Position numbers and translations under genes: made by a program. Positions 1-10,567 of a DNA stretch of 64,000 nt are shown here, one piece after another. Every line of letters begins with the position of its first letter. The stretch's first letter is position 1. The DNA is from Emiliania huxleyi CCMP1516 (taxonomy: Eukaryota > Haptophyta > Isochrysidales > Noelaerhabdaceae). The notes under the pieces are model-generated. The model was not told the DNA's origin. It did no database searches and saw only the letters and a list, made by a program, of their open reading frames with translations. The stretch spans positions 319,488 through 383,487 of the forward strand of contig NW_005197803.1 in NCBI RefSeq assembly GCF_000372725.1, written 5' to 3'.

Positions 1-1370
1 GCGACCGCCCTCCCGCGGCAGCTGGCGGTGCCGTGGTGTGCGGTGGCAGAGGAGACGCCGCTGAAGCGCCGACCGGTTCTGACGTACGCGTCCTTCAACC
101 TGTTCAACTGGCGACGCATCGACCCTGCCGCGCCGGTGGCGCTGGGCAACACTGCGCGCTCGCTCAACTTCCTCGGCGGCCAGGACGAGGAGTGGTTCTC
201 GGCGGTGCACGTGGCCATCGAGGCGCGCGCGGGCGAGGCGGTCGTCGCCGCTGCCGAGGCCCAGCGGCTAAGCGTCGGCCTCGCGACGCCGGCAGAGGCG
301 GTGGGCGGCAGAGGCGGGCCCGCGAGCCCCGCACGGTACGCGCGCGACGTGCTCGGGCTGCTCGGGACGGCGGCCGAGTCGATCGAGGCGTGCGTGGCGA
401 TCCTCCGCCGCATGGGGGAGCGTTGCGACCCCTACATCTACCACCAGGTGCAGCTGCTCGCCTTCTGCGCCGCCCACCCGCCCAATCCCAATCCTCACCC
501 TCACCCTCACCCTCACCCGCACCCGCACCCGCACCCTCGCCCACGCCCTCCCCCTCGCCCTCGCCCTCGCCCTCCCCCTCCCCCTCGCCCTCCCCCTCCC
601 CCTCCCCCTCCCCCTCCCCCTCGCCCTCCCCCTCACCCTCACCCTCACCCTCGCCCTCGCCCTCGCCCTCGCCCTCGCCCTCACCCTCACCCTCGCCCTC
701 GCCCTCGCCCTCACCCTCAACCCTCCCCCTCACCCTCACCCTCAACCCTCCCCCTCCCCCTCGCCCTCGCCCTCGCCCTCGCCATCAGCGTGTCCGGGTC
801 TTCATGTCGGGCTGGACGCACGAGGCGATGCCTCCCGAAGGCCTCGTCTATGAGGGGGTCGCACCCGCCTCGCGCACCGATGGGGCGGCTGGGGCGGACG
901 ACGGTGGCGAGGCCGTGTGGCGGACAGAGCGGTACTTTGGAGAGACGGGCGCTCAGAGCTCCGTGGTGCCGGCGCTCGACGCCGCGCTCGGCATCGGTAT
1001 GTCGGAGGACGAGCTGCTCCCGTACCTGCTGGCGATGCGCGAGTACATGCCGCCCGAGCACGCCGCCTTCATCGACGCGCTCGAGCGCGGCCCGCGGCTG
1101 CGCGAGGCGGTGCGCCGCGCGAACGACTACGCGCTGACCGCGGCGTACGACCGCTGCGTGTCGGCGCTGGTCGCCTTCAGGAAGCTGCACTTTGAGCTGG
1201 CGTTCACGTACGTGCGCCAGTGGGACAGCCGCAAGGACGACGAGATCCAGGGCACCGGCGGCACGCCCTTTATGCCGTACCTGCGCAAGCACCGGCGCAC
1301 CACCCACGAGGCGCTCATCGACGCTCGGACACGCGGCGGCGCGGACGAGGGGGCAGCGGCCGCCGCGTGA
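1..1370 (+). CDS. Indoleamine 2,3-dioxygenase, 5' end outside window
   Basis: Heme enzyme that opens the indole ring of L-tryptophan with O2 to give N-formylkynurenine, the first step of the kynurenine/NAD pathway. Two exons are seen, 1-447 and 789-1370 (join phase 0, stop TGA 1368-1370), giving at least 342 residues. The upstream exon is open from base 1 with no ATG, so the N-terminus lies outside the window. IDO hallmarks in order are [21 protein letters not shown] joined to [48 protein letters not shown] and the C-terminal [18 protein letters not shown]. The histidine at 1188-1190 (in FRKLHFEL) is at the place of the proximal heme ligand (His346 of human IDO1). Intron 448-788 has a CAG|GTGCAG donor and CAG acceptor and is almost entirely CCCTCN repeats. 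A second IDO-like gene lies at 6601-8247. Confidence 0.9.
   Translation, partial: DRPPAAAGGAVVCGGRGDAAEAPTGSDVRVLQPVQLATHRPCRAGGAGQHCALAQLPRRPGRGVVLGGARGHRGARGRGGRRRCRGPAAKRRPRDAGRGGGRQRRAREPRTVRARRARAARDGGRVDRGVRGDPPPHGGALRPLHLPPGAAARLLRRPPAQSQSSPSPSPSPAPAPAPSPTPSPSPSPSPSPSPSPSPSPSPSPSPSPSPSPSPSPSPSPSPSPSPSPSPSPSPSPSPSTLPLTLTLNPPPPPRPRPRPRHQRVRVFMSGWTHEAMPPEGLVYEGVAPASRTDGAAGADDGGEAVWRTERYFGETGAQSSVVPALDAALGIGMSEDELLPYLLAMREYMPPEHAAFIDALERGPRLREAVRRANDYALTAAYDRCVSALVAFRKLHFELAFTYVRQWDSRKDDEIQGTGGTPFMPYLRKHRRTTHEALIDARTRGGADEGAAAAA
448..788 (+). repeat. Intron made of CCCTCG/CCCTCA/CCCCTC hexamer repeats
   Basis: Between the two IDO exons about 300 bases are a run of CCCTCN-type hexamers, pyrimidine-rich on the coding strand. 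The intron is GT-AG. The repeat leaves open frames in several phases on both strands (Pro/Ser/His-rich or Glu/Gly-rich), which are artefacts and not genes. Confidence 0.85.
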
Positions 1371-1779
1371 GGGCCGCTCTGCTAGGGCTGGGGCGAGCGC
1401 GCCGTGTAGTCGACGACTTCACCCCGCAACCCGCGCGTCCTGTAGAGGATGGCGCGTCTATTTGGGGGGGGTTGGCAGCTCCCCGCTTGTGTATACTGTA
1501 CCCCAATTTGTATTCTCGAGTTCGTGCCGCTGGGGTGTACACACTACCTTCTTCATTTTCTTTGGTAACTTTCCCGAAATCGCCCTATCGCGGAGTAAAA
1601 AGAAATCGCGCCGGCTGGACGCGCCGCTCCTCGGCCAGCGAGTCGTGCTCGGCGGGCTCTCTGCCCGCCCCGAGCTGAACGGGCAGCGGGGCGTGGCGGG
1701 GAGCTTCGAGGGCGGGCGGTACGCGGTAGTGCTCGAGGGCGGCAGCGAGAGCGTGCGAGTGCGGCCGGGCAATCTGTCG
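1371..1779. other. Intergenic/5' region with a barrel-domain copy in frame
   Basis: This follows the IDO stop. About 1480-1610 is AT-richer with TATA-like text (GTGTATACTG near 1491) and could hold the promoter of the next gene. From about 1612 the frame of the ankyrin-kinase gene is open and encodes a complete SH3-like module (DAPLLGQRVVLGGL to VRVRPGNL), but no in-frame ATG precedes it. Either an upstream mini-exon supplies the start or translation begins at 1780, after the module. Confidence 0.5.
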
Positions 1780-4700
1780 ATGGCAGTGGCGGAGCCAGCG
1801 TCAGGCGGTGCCGCGGCAGCCCCCGACGCGGTTGTGACAGCGGCTGGGCGAGGCGAGGAGGAGGCGGTGCTGGCGTGGCTCGAGGGCGGCGGGCGGGTCG
1901 ACGCGACGTGCGAGAGAGGCGAGATGAGCGGCCTCACGCTGCTGATGTTCGCCGCCCGCAGCGGCCACGAGCGGGTGGTCGAGTTGCTGCTGCAGCACGG
2001 CGCGGAGATCAACAAGCAGAACGGCAAAGGTGGCACCGCGCTGATGTGCGCCGCCTTGGAGGGCCACGAGCGGGTGGTCGACTTGCTGATGCAGCACGGC
2101 GCGGAGATCAACATGCAGAACGGCAAAGGTGGCACCGCGCTGATGACCGCCGCCAACAACGGCCACGAGCGGGTGATCGAGTTGCTGCTGAAGCACGGCG
2201 CTGAGTTCAACCTGCAGGACAGCAAAGGCTGGACCGCGCTGATGGACGCCGCCCAGAAAGGCAACGAGCGAGTGGTCGAGGTGCTGATGCAGCACGGCGC
2301 GGAGGTTGACTTGCAGGACAGCTACGGCTTCACCGCGCTGATGCTCGCCGCCCAGGAGGGCCACAAGCGGGTGGTCGAGCTGCTGAAGCAGCGCGGCGCG
2401 GAGATCAACCTGCAGGACAGCAAAGGCAACACCGCGCTGATGCTCGCCGCCCTCTTCAACCGCCCCGCCGTCGTGCGGCGTTTGCTGCGGGCGGGTGCAG
2501 ACGCGGCGGTGCGCTCTGAAAGCGGCATGACGGCGCTGCAGCTGGCCAAGGAGAAGGGCAACGCCGCGTGCGTCAGTATCTTGTCTGAGGCAGCGGCGGC
2601 GGCTGCGGAGGGCCGGGTAGGGGCCGACTGCGCTTCCTCGGGCGCAGCAGCGGCCGCTGTGGACGCGCCGCTCCTCGGCCAGCGCGTCGTGCTCGGCGGG
2701 CTCTCGGCCCGCCCCGAGCTGAACGGGCGGTGGGGCGTGGCGGGGAGCTTCGAGGGGGGGCGGTACGCGGTGGCGCTCGAGGGCGGCAGCGAGAGCGTGC
2801 GAGTGCGGCCGGGTAATCTGTCGCCGGCGGAAACGAGGGGTGGCGTGCCAGTCTCCGATGAGGTCATCGTGGCGGCTGAGCGAGGCGAGGAGGCGGCGGT
2901 GCTGGCGTGGCTCGAGGGCGGCGGGCGGGCCAACGCGACGTACGAGAGCGGCAAGGTGAACGGCTTCACGCTGCTGATGGGCGCCGCCGGCCACGGCCAG
3001 GAGCGGGTGGTCGAGCTGCTGCTGCAGCACGGCGCTGATGTCAACCTGCAGAGCAGCAACGGCAGCACCGCGCTGATGGCCGCCGCCAACCAAGGCCACG
3101 AGCGGGTGATTGAGCTGCTGATACGTCGCGGCGCTGATGTCAACCTGCAGGAATGCGTCGGCGGCACCGCGCTGATGAACGCCGCCCAGCAAGGCCACGA
3201 GCGGGTGGTCGAGTTGCTGCTGCGGCATGGCGCTGAGATCAACCTGCAGGACAGCGGCGGCGTCACCGCGCTGATGGTTGCCGCCCAGGAAGGCCACGAG
3301 CGGGTGGTCGACTTGCTGATACGGCGCGGCGCTAAGATCAACAAGCAGAACGGCAAAGGCGGCCCCGCGCTGCTGCTCGCCGCCATCAACGGCCACGAGC
3401 GGGTGGTCGAAATACTGATACGGCGCGGGGCAGAGATCAACCTGCAGGACAGCGGCGGCTACACCGCGCTGATGAGCGCCGCCCTCTTGAACCACCCCGC
3501 CGTCGTGCGGCGCTTGCTGCAGGCGGGCGCAGACACGGCGGCGCGCAGTGCGAACGGCAAGACGGCGCTGCATTGGGCCAAGGAGAAGGGCAACGCCGAG
3601 TGCGTCGAGGCCTTCAAGAAGCACGTCCAGGAGGTGTTGGCGGGACGGCCCACGGCGACGGCAACCGGCGGCGCAGGCGCAGGCGGCGCTTCCTCCGGCG
3701 GCGCTTCCTCGGCTGGATCGAGAGCCGCGAGGACGCTATCTCCAGCGGTGGCGGCGGAGCAGGCGCCGAGCGGTGCCGCGGCAGCCCCCGACGCGGTTGT
3801 GACAGCGGCTGAGCGAGGCGACGAGGCGGCGGTGCTGGCGTGGCTTGGTCGCGGCGGGCGGGTCAACGCGACGTGCGAGAGAGGCGAGATGAGCGTCCTC
3901 ACGCTGCTGATGTTCGCCGCCCGCAGCGGCCACGAGCGGGTGGTCGAGCTGCTGCTGCGGCACGGGGCGGAGGCCAACCTGCAGAACAGCGACGGCGGCA
4001 CCGCGCTGATGCTCGCCGCCATCCCAGGCCACGAGCGGGTAGTCGAGCTGCTGCTGCAGCACGGCGCGGAGATCAACCTGCAGAACAGCAAAGGCGCCAC
4101 CGCGCTGATGGGCGCCGCCGCCCACGGCCACGAGCGGGTGGTCGAGTTGCTGCTGCGGCACGGGGCGGAGGCCAACCTGCAGGATAGCGACGGCGACTCC
4201 GCGCTGATGTACGCCGCCGTCAACGGCCACGAGCGGGTGGTCGACTTGCTGATTCGGCACGGCGCGGAGGTCAACCTGCAGAGAAGCGACGGCTGCACCG
4301 CGCTGATGCACGCCGCCCACGAAAGCCACGAGCGGGTGGTCGACTTGCTGATTCGGCGCGGCGCTGAGATCAACCTGCAGGACAGGAAAGGCTTCACCGC
4401 GCTGATGATCGCCGCCTTCTTCAACCACCCCGCCGTCGTGCGGCGCTTGCTGCGGGCGGGCGCAGACACCGCGGCGCGCAATGCGAGCGGCAAGACGGCG
4501 CTTTGTTGGGCCAAGGAGAAGGGCCACGCCGAGTGCGTGCGCGCCTTCGAGGAGCACTCGTCGACCGCAGCAGAGGCGGAGAGGGAGACGGCGGTCGCAG
4601 AATCAGCCGAACAGGCCGCGGCGGCCGCACGCGAGGCGGCAGCGGCTGCAGAGGCGGCGGAGGCGCGCGATGCTGCCGAGGCGGCGCTGCGCGAGGCGGT

Positions 4701-6436
4701 TGAGGCGTGCGGCCGAGGCGACGCCGATCTCGAGGCGCTCAGGGCGGCGATCAACGCGAACACCGACGCCGCCGACGGCTCGGAGGCGCTGCGGGCGGCG
4801 CGGCGGCTGCGCGACGATCCTGGCGGAGCGCAGGACCCGCGAGGCCAGGGCGCTGAAGCGGCAGCGGCAGAAGGAGGAGAAGGCGGCGGCGAGGCAGGCG
4901 GCGGCGGTAGCGAGGGCGGCGGAGGAGGCGGATGCGGCGGCGCGGGCGGCGGAGGAGGCGGAAGCGGCGTCGCGGGCAAGGGAGGAGGCAGAGGCGAGGG
5001 CAAGGGAGGAGGCTGGAAGGGAGAGGGAAGAGGCGAGGATGAGGGCGGAAGCGGAGGCGGCGGAGGTGGCGGCGGCGGAGGCGGAGGCGGAGGCGGCGGC
5101 TGTAGAGGCGGCAGTGGCGGCCGTGGCGGCGGCGAAGGCTCCAGAGCCAGCGGAGGCGGACGCACCGCCCGCCGCCGTCCCTCTCGACGAGCTCATCGCG
5201 GCGACCGACGGCTTTGCTGAGGCGCGCAAGGTGGGCGAGGGAGGCTTCGGGCGCGTCTACCACGCCGACGCGTTGCCGTCGCTTCCGCGCGTCGCGAGCG
5301 GGTTCGCTGTCAAGACGGCGCTGGTCGGTGTCGGCGCCCAAGGCCTCGCCGAGCTGCAGAGCGAGGTGCGCACGCTCAGCGCGGCGTGCCACCCGTCCCT
5401 GCTTCCTCTCCTCGGCGTCTGCTTGGCGCCGGCGAGAGCGTGCCTCGTCTACCCCCTCTGCCGCGGCGGCAGCCTCGAGGACCGCCTCTACCGCTCGCCA
5501 GCCGCGCTGCAGCGGCTCCGCATGCTCGGCTTCGAGACGGCGCCTCCGCCGCTCTCCTCCGCCGCACGGCTCCGCGTGCTGCGCGACGCGGCGAGCGCGC
5601 TTCACTATCTGCACACGCGCTCACCCATGATCCTGCACCGCGACGTCTCGGCGGGCAACATCCTGCTCGACGAGCGCGGCAACGGCTACCTCGCCGACGT
5701 GGGCCTCGCGCGAGCGGCAGAGGCGACGGCCGGCGGACAGGTCTCGCACCTGTCGACGCAGCGCATCTTTGGCAAGCCTGGGTACATGGACCCGATCATC
5801 CTCAACGACGGTCAGGCTTCGCAGCTCACCGATGGTTTTGCGCTCGGCATCACGCTGCTCGTCGCCCTGACCGGCCGCGGCGCTCTTGGCTTGCTCAGCG
5901 CGTGCGACGATGCGCTGGAGGAGCCCGACACGGCGGAGAGCATCGCGGCGGCCGACGCGAGCTGGTCGGCGGCGCAGGCCGAGGAGCTGGCGCGGCTCGT
6001 GGTCGGGCTGGCGTTCGTTCGGAAGAAGAAGCGGATGCCGCTCGCGGAGGCGCTGCCGCGGCTGGAGGCGCTGGTCGAGGCGGCGGGGGCGGTGGAGGAG
6101 ACGGCTGGGGCCGAGGAGCGCCAGTGTGACCTCTGCTACGACGCGCCTCGCTCGGTTCGCTTCGCGTGCGGCCACGCGCTGTACTGCGAGGCATGTGCGC
6201 CGCGCGTGCTGGAGCGCGACACCAACTGCCCGGCCTGCCGCCGTCCGGCGCTGCCGATCGTCGACACTGGAGCAGGCGTGGCGGCGCAGACGACCTTTGT
6301 CTACCAGTCTCCTCGCGCGGTGCCGAACCTCCCGCCGGCCGGCGGCGCTGTGCCGGCAGTCGGTAGGCGCGGACGCGGCGGGCGTGGCGGGCGGGGCGGG
6401 AGGGGCGGGCGGGGCGTGGGGCGGGTCGGCTGGTAA
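1780..6436 (+). CDS. Ankyrin-repeat / SH3-like / protein kinase / RING protein with apparent frameshift
   Basis: Multidomain signalling protein. From the first in-frame ATG (1780) come three blocks of seven ankyrin repeats each (about 1920-2580, 2960-3630, 3890-4560), mostly of the form GxTALMxAAxxGHERVVELL. Blocks 1 and 2 are separated by an SH3-like barrel module (2659-2825). An Ala/Glu/Arg coiled-coil stretch follows, then a kinase domain (about 5190-6070) with GEGGFGRVY, the AVK lysine, HRDVSAGNILLD and ADVGLA, resembling IRAK/plant receptor-like kinases. It ends with a C3HC4 RING (6124-6243, CDLCYDAP to CPACRRP) and an Arg/Gly tail, stop TAA 6434. The DFG motif reads DVG. The ankyrin part is in frame 1 and the kinase in frame 2, and the frames meet near 4816 (RRLRD then ILAERRTREARALK). 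One base must be skipped there, or a very small intron, a sequence error or a mutation is present. Likely a ubiquitin-linked signalling adaptor; substrates unknown. Confidence 0.8.
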
Positions 6437-6600
6437 AGCTAGAGAGAAAGCGCCACAATTGCGTGTATACAATGTGCTGAGTAAGGACTCCCCTGCATGC
6501 CCGATGTGACAAAGAAAGAAACATTTTTCATGCGTGAAAGAGAAAAACAGAATGCCCGACCACCTAATACCCGCATTATACCCCACCTTGCAACGGTCAT

Positions 6601-8247
6601 ATGCCGGTCGTCTTTGCCTCGCTGATCACTCCGTACGCTTTCGCTGCCTCGCTGATCACTCCTGTCGCTTTCGCTGCCTCGCTGATCACGCCGACTCTTA
6701 CCACGCCGCCTCCGCGACACTGCCAGCCAGGACGCTCCCCACCGGCTATCCTCTCGCTCGACTCCGGCTTTCGCTTCTGCCCGGATCCGGCGGAGCGTGC
6801 CGCTCCGCTGGCTGAGATTGCCGAGTTTGAGGCGCTAGCACTCGCGCTTCCTCGTTTTTACCACGGGCAGGAGCCGCCGCAGCAGTACAAGAGAACGCTG
6901 CTGGCCGCCGCTGATGCTGTCGCCACCCGTGCAGGAGGTCCAGAGCGTGTAGCGGCCACTATGACCGAGGCGCAGCTCCAGCGAGCCTTTGTGGTGCTCT
7001 CGTTTCTCGTCCATTACTACGTCTGGTGCGAAGACGGCGCGGCAGAGCAGGTGCTTCCGCGCACGATTGCCACGCCGTACTGGCACGTCGCCAAGGCGCT
7101 TGGCTGCGAGCCAGTCTACACTGACGCAGTCATCATGTGGAATATGGTTGGAGCTGGCGGCGACAGCACGGCCGACCCAGACCTGATCCATCTCGAGTTC
7201 TCGTGGACGCAGACGGAGAGCGAGCGCTGGTTCAGCGTCATCCAGGGAGCCGTCCTCCGGCTGCTCGATCCGCTCATGGGCCGGGCGCTGCTCCTGCGCG
7301 AGGAGATCCTGCCGCAGTACACGGGCGGTGAAGGCCCAGGCACGGCGGTGGACCCGGCGCACGCGCAGGCTGCTGCCGATTTTTGCGACGATCTGGCGTC
7401 GCGGCTCGACGACGCACGCCTCGTGATGGGCCGCATGTTCGAGCGGCTCGACCCGCACGACTTCCTGGTCTTTCGGCGCTACTTTGAGGGGTGGCAGTCC
7501 TCGTCTGAGTTCTCGCGCTCGCACCTGCCCACCGGCCTCACCTTCTCGGGCGTCGAGGGCACCGCGGACGCGCTCACGTCGGTTGTGCTCGGCGGCATCC
7601 CCGGCGCGAATGCGGGGCAGCAGGGGAGCTGGCACGTCCTCGACGCGATCCTCGGACTGACGCATGAGGAGCCCTTCCTGCGAGAGCAGCGCCGCCTCAT
7701 GCCCGCCTCGCAGCGCCGCTTCGTCGAGCGCTTCACGGCCGAGCCCGCCGTCAGCCTCCGCGCCTTCTTCGACGCGCACCCCGCCCTCGACCGCGCGCCG
7801 TACACGCGCGCGGTCGCGTCGCTGCGTGCGTGGCGGCGCGAGCACATCTCGCTCGCCGGGATGTACCTCGTCTCGTTTGCCCGCGAGTTGGAGGGCGATC
7901 CGGCGCGCGGGCCGGCAAGCAAGAGCCCGCTGCACGTCAAGGGCACCGGCGGCTCCGAGGCCAAGGGCGGCAAGGCAAAGGGCGGGTTTGTCAAGCTGCT
8001 GCAGTCGTACATCCGCGAGACCGTCGACCCGCGCGCCGTCAAGGAGGCCCGGCCTTCGGGCGGCGCGAGCGAGATGGCGTGCCCGCTCACCTCGGCGAAG
8101 CAGTACCTGCGCGGGCCAAAGTTCACAAGGCAGCAGTACGATGAGGCGCGGCGGGCCAGGGCGCTGCCGGACAAGGAGGGCGCGCTCGTCAGGGCGTGGA
8201 GCGGCGACGGAGATCATGGCCCAGAGGGGGACGAGCTCGGCATCTAG
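6601..8247 (+). CDS. Second indoleamine 2,3-dioxygenase-like protein, intronless
   Basis: 548 residues in one exon, ATG 6601, stop TAG 8245-8247. Family features are GFRFCPDP, FLVHYYVW, LPRTIATPYWHVAKALG, NAGQQGSWHVLDAILGL, LMPASQRRFVERF, and WRREHISLAGMYL, whose His415 (codon 7843-7845) fits the proximal heme ligand. The IDO C-terminal signature is split: GTGGSEAKGG then FVKLLQSYIRET. It should oxidise tryptophan or a related indole. Compared with the IDO at 1-1370 it is clearly divergent and longer at both ends. A three-fold ASLITP repeat makes up the first 35 residues and may be a recent addition. Activity is inferred; protist IDO-like proteins can have poor tryptophan affinity. Confidence 0.85.
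   Translation: MPVVFASLITPYAFAASLITPVAFAASLITPTLTTPPPRHCQPGRSPPAILSLDSGFRFCPDPAERAAPLAEIAEFEALALALPRFYHGQEPPQQYKRTLLAAADAVATRAGGPERVAATMTEAQLQRAFVVLSFLVHYYVWCEDGAAEQVLPRTIATPYWHVAKALGCEPVYTDAVIMWNMVGAGGDSTADPDLIHLEFSWTQTESERWFSVIQGAVLRLLDPLMGRALLLREEILPQYTGGEGPGTAVDPAHAQAAADFCDDLASRLDDARLVMGRMFERLDPHDFLVFRRYFEGWQSSSEFSRSHLPTGLTFSGVEGTADALTSVVLGGIPGANAGQQGSWHVLDAILGLTHEEPFLREQRRLMPASQRRFVERFTAEPAVSLRAFFDAHPALDRAPYTRAVASLRAWRREHISLAGMYLVSFARELEGDPARGPASKSPLHVKGTGGSEAKGGKAKGGFVKLLQSYIRETVDPRAVKEARPSGGASEMACPLTSAKQYLRGPKFTRQQYDEARRARALPDKEGALVRAWSGDGDHGPEGDELGI
6613..6693 (+). repeat. Three tandem units of about 30 bp in the 5' coding end of the IDO-like gene
   Basis: The block containing CCTCGCTGATCAC and the linker TTTCGCTG occurs three times in tandem and encodes three ASLITP units. 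It explains the odd N-terminus of the protein. If translation actually starts further in, this would be 5' leader sequence. Confidence 0.8.
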
Positions 8248-8790
8248 AACAATCGCGACTGGTTTTATACTTTGTGTTCCGCACACTGTATATGCGATCG
8301 TTGGCTCACCAGAGTGGCGATATCGTGTGCATGTCGCCCCGCAGCCCATCTGTGGCACCTCGTGTCGTCCCGGTCCGTCGACCGTGTTCTTTGTGTGAAC
8401 CTGTGATTGTGGAAGTGTGCCGGCCTGCAGCTGCACCCAGCCTTATTCCGCGCAGTCTCGTCTGCTGTGACTTCTTGAAAGTGTAGACAGAACTCGCTAC
8501 CTTACAGCTCCAGCCCTGCTTTCTGAGTCATACCGTAGAAAGAGCGACCCGGGGGAGCGCCGGACGCGAGAGAGGCGTCCGTGAGCGTGATCTGCCACAC
8601 AGCGTCTCTGCTCACCGAAAATTATCGCCCGTCCACTGCGGCACAACCTCAAAGCGCAAGAGGGCTCTGCCGCGGGGTCTCGAGACGCTCACTCCCTCTC
8701 CCACGGCCACTGGAAGGTTGGCGGCGGCGGCGGAGGCGGGGGCGGCGGCGGCGGCGGCGGTGGGAGGCCGCGGAGCTTCCTCGCCAACGC
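8248..8790. other. Intergenic region between convergent genes
   Basis: 3' flanks of the IDO-like gene (+) and of the minus-strand gene ending at 8791. A GGCGGCGG-rich simple sequence is at 8720-8765. I see no gene or named element here. Confidence 0.6.
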
Positions 8791-9636
8791 CTACAGGGTG
8801 GATCCCGATTGATATTGAGTTGTCGGGCGGATCTCGGGTGTGATCTCGGCGGTCGCCTCGAAGCCGAGCTCCGCGACAGCACGCGCGTACCAGCCAACCT
8901 CCTTCTCTTCGTAAAACTCGCCGGCCGCCTGCGCCGCCGACGAGGTTGCATTGAAGACAGGGTTCGCCACGTTGCCCACCGCACGAAGCGACGAGCCGAC
9001 GATGCCCTCGTCCTCCTCGGCCAGCACCGCCGCAGTGATGCCGACGCCCGCGGCGAGGATGTCGAGGTCGATCGACGCGAGGTCGACGCCGACGGCCGCC
9101 GCCGCACCGAGGCCTGCGATCAGGCCGACGGCGGTGCCAACGTCCTTCTTCACAACCTCGTCCGCATTGATCGGCGCCGCTGTCTTGACCGCCTCGGCGA
9201 CCGCCTTGGCCTTGACGAGGAGGCCGCCCTTGGACGCCACAAACTCACGCGCCTCCAGCATCGCATCGGCTGCCGCGCCGACGCCGGCCAGCTCTGCAGC
9301 CTGGATGGCGTTCCCGAGCTCCACAAGCTCGGCGCGGCCGCCGCGTGGGCCTTGCGCGCGGATGAGCGCCTGCGTGAGCTGCTGCTCGGCCACGTCCGCG
9401 TCCGGGGCGGCGGGGGCGATGTCGACGGCCGGAGCGTCGCTTCGCAGGCGGAGTCCCTGATCGTACCAGGAAACAACCGTATCTGCCGGCGCCGCGGTGG
9501 TGGCGACTATAGCTCTGTGCCTCAGGGAAGCGGCTGGCGAGCGTGGCTGCGGGGTCAGCGAGATCACCAGGAGCGCGACCGGCATCACGGCACTTTTCGG
9601 CTCCACTGTCGCCACCGAGAGAAGAATTTTACCCAT
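8791..9636 (-). CDS. Hydrophobic alanine-rich protein of unknown function, possibly organelle-targeted
   Basis: Product of 281 residues from the ATG at 9634-9636 to TAG at 8791-8793. The frame is open a further 21 codons upstream, but that part is repeat sequence. The N-terminus has a short hydrophobic stretch (AVMPVALLVISL) followed by Pro/Ser/Arg-rich residues, as in transit or signal-anchor leaders. The middle is an Ala/Glu helix region (ELVELGNAIQAAELAGVGAA). A glycine/alanine-rich hydrophobic segment follows (DVGTAVGLIAGLGAAAAVGV then IDLDILAAGVGITAAVLAEE), which could be one or two membrane helices. I recognise no family. A plastid or thylakoid protein is possible from the composition only. 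A TIR-bounded repeat element begins immediately upstream of the start codon. Confidence 0.6.
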   Translation of the reverse strand: MGKILLSVATVEPKSAVMPVALLVISLTPQPRSPAASLRHRAIVATTAAPADTVVSWYDQGLRLRSDAPAVDIAPAAPDADVAEQQLTQALIRAQGPRGGRAELVELGNAIQAAELAGVGAAADAMLEAREFVASKGGLLVKAKAVAEAVKTAAPINADEVVKKDVGTAVGLIAGLGAAAAVGVDLASIDLDILAAGVGITAAVLAEEDEGIVGSSLRAVGNVANPVFNATSSAAQAAGEFYEEKEVGWYARAVAELGFEATAEITPEIRPTTQYQSGSTL

Positions 9637-10567
9637 CTCCCTAATGTGGGTAAACCATGTGTCGCTCGTGCGTGTCGTCATCATCTGTCCCGCGTCCACC
9701 CATACCGCGTTGGTGTCCAGTCCGAGCCTGGCTGTTCTTCACCTTTCTACCTACCTACCTAAACCATAAAAGTCCGTCCCTTGGGTTGTCTGTTTTCTTT
9801 CTTTCTTTTTTAAACCAAAAGTAGGTTTGAATTCGTCCACGTAAGGCTTGGTGAGTGGTTGGGGTGGCCTCAGGCATCCCCAAGGGAGCCTCTGCGGTGC
9901 CACATAAGCAGCTTAGTGATTGTCGAGACTTTAAAGTGTTTCGTTGGAAGAAACGCAAACAAGACAAAAACAAAATGTTTGGTATTGCTAAAAATCTCTC
10001 TAACAAGACAAGCGGTACTATGGTGTATGGTCACCAGTAAGCGAAAATTCGACTTTGAGGGATCATATCTCAAGCATAGCATTATTGTTGCATATTAGGC
10101 CGCATAAGGTCAGACTTGACCCCAGAAGCATCAAGAACCCGATGCTCCGGCTCGACTGTGCCGGCACACTGCCTCCTCGCGCCGGCTGCTAGCAGGCCGT
10201 CGCGGCCCGTGGTGCACCAGAGAGAGAGGTCGACACGTTGCCCCCGCCGGCGAGTCCGCGCGGCTCAGGCCGGCCACAAGGTGTGTGGTGGCGGCACCAT
10301 GGCAGGAGTGCGGAGAAGAGCTCGCCGAACGCGAGCAGCAGATGGCCAAAGTGTACCAGTGCGAGAGCCTCGCAAGCGGGCGCAGAAGAAGCTCGCCGTG
10401 ACACGATGCCGGGCGGTGGTGGTGCTCTGGCGGCTGTGCACAGTGGGCAAAGTCAGGCTGCAGCAGGGCAGCACGATGGTAGTCGCGGCGACTTTATGGG
10501 CTTCTTCTATGTTTGAATTCTGTTCATAGAACCATATACGGACTATGGTTTACCCACATTAAGGGAG
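9637..10567. mobile_element. Candidate element bounded by 22-bp terminal inverted repeats
   Basis: CTCCCTAATGTGGGTAAACC at 9637 recurs in inverse orientation at 10545-10567 (one base insertion), 930 bp apart. Inside are a copy of a dispersed 105-bp repeat (about 9657-9762, also inverted at 48131-48240), CTACCTAC microsatellite, a fragment shared with other repeats (CCCTTGGGTTGTCTGTTTTC) and an AT-richer stretch at 9770-10110. No transposase frame was recognised. No clear target-site duplication is seen, so it may be a composite or an old MITE. Confidence 0.5.

Noticed and set aside
164-745. Long Glu/Gly- and Arg-rich frames antisense to the IDO intron
   Set aside because: They are translations of the CCCTCN repeat in other frames; no protein-like sequence.
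1801-3624. Long open frames on the minus strand opposite the ankyrin repeats (also 3459-5165 and 3736-4557)
   Set aside because: Periodic mirror images of the ankyrin code caused by high GC and repetition; no domain and no independent start.
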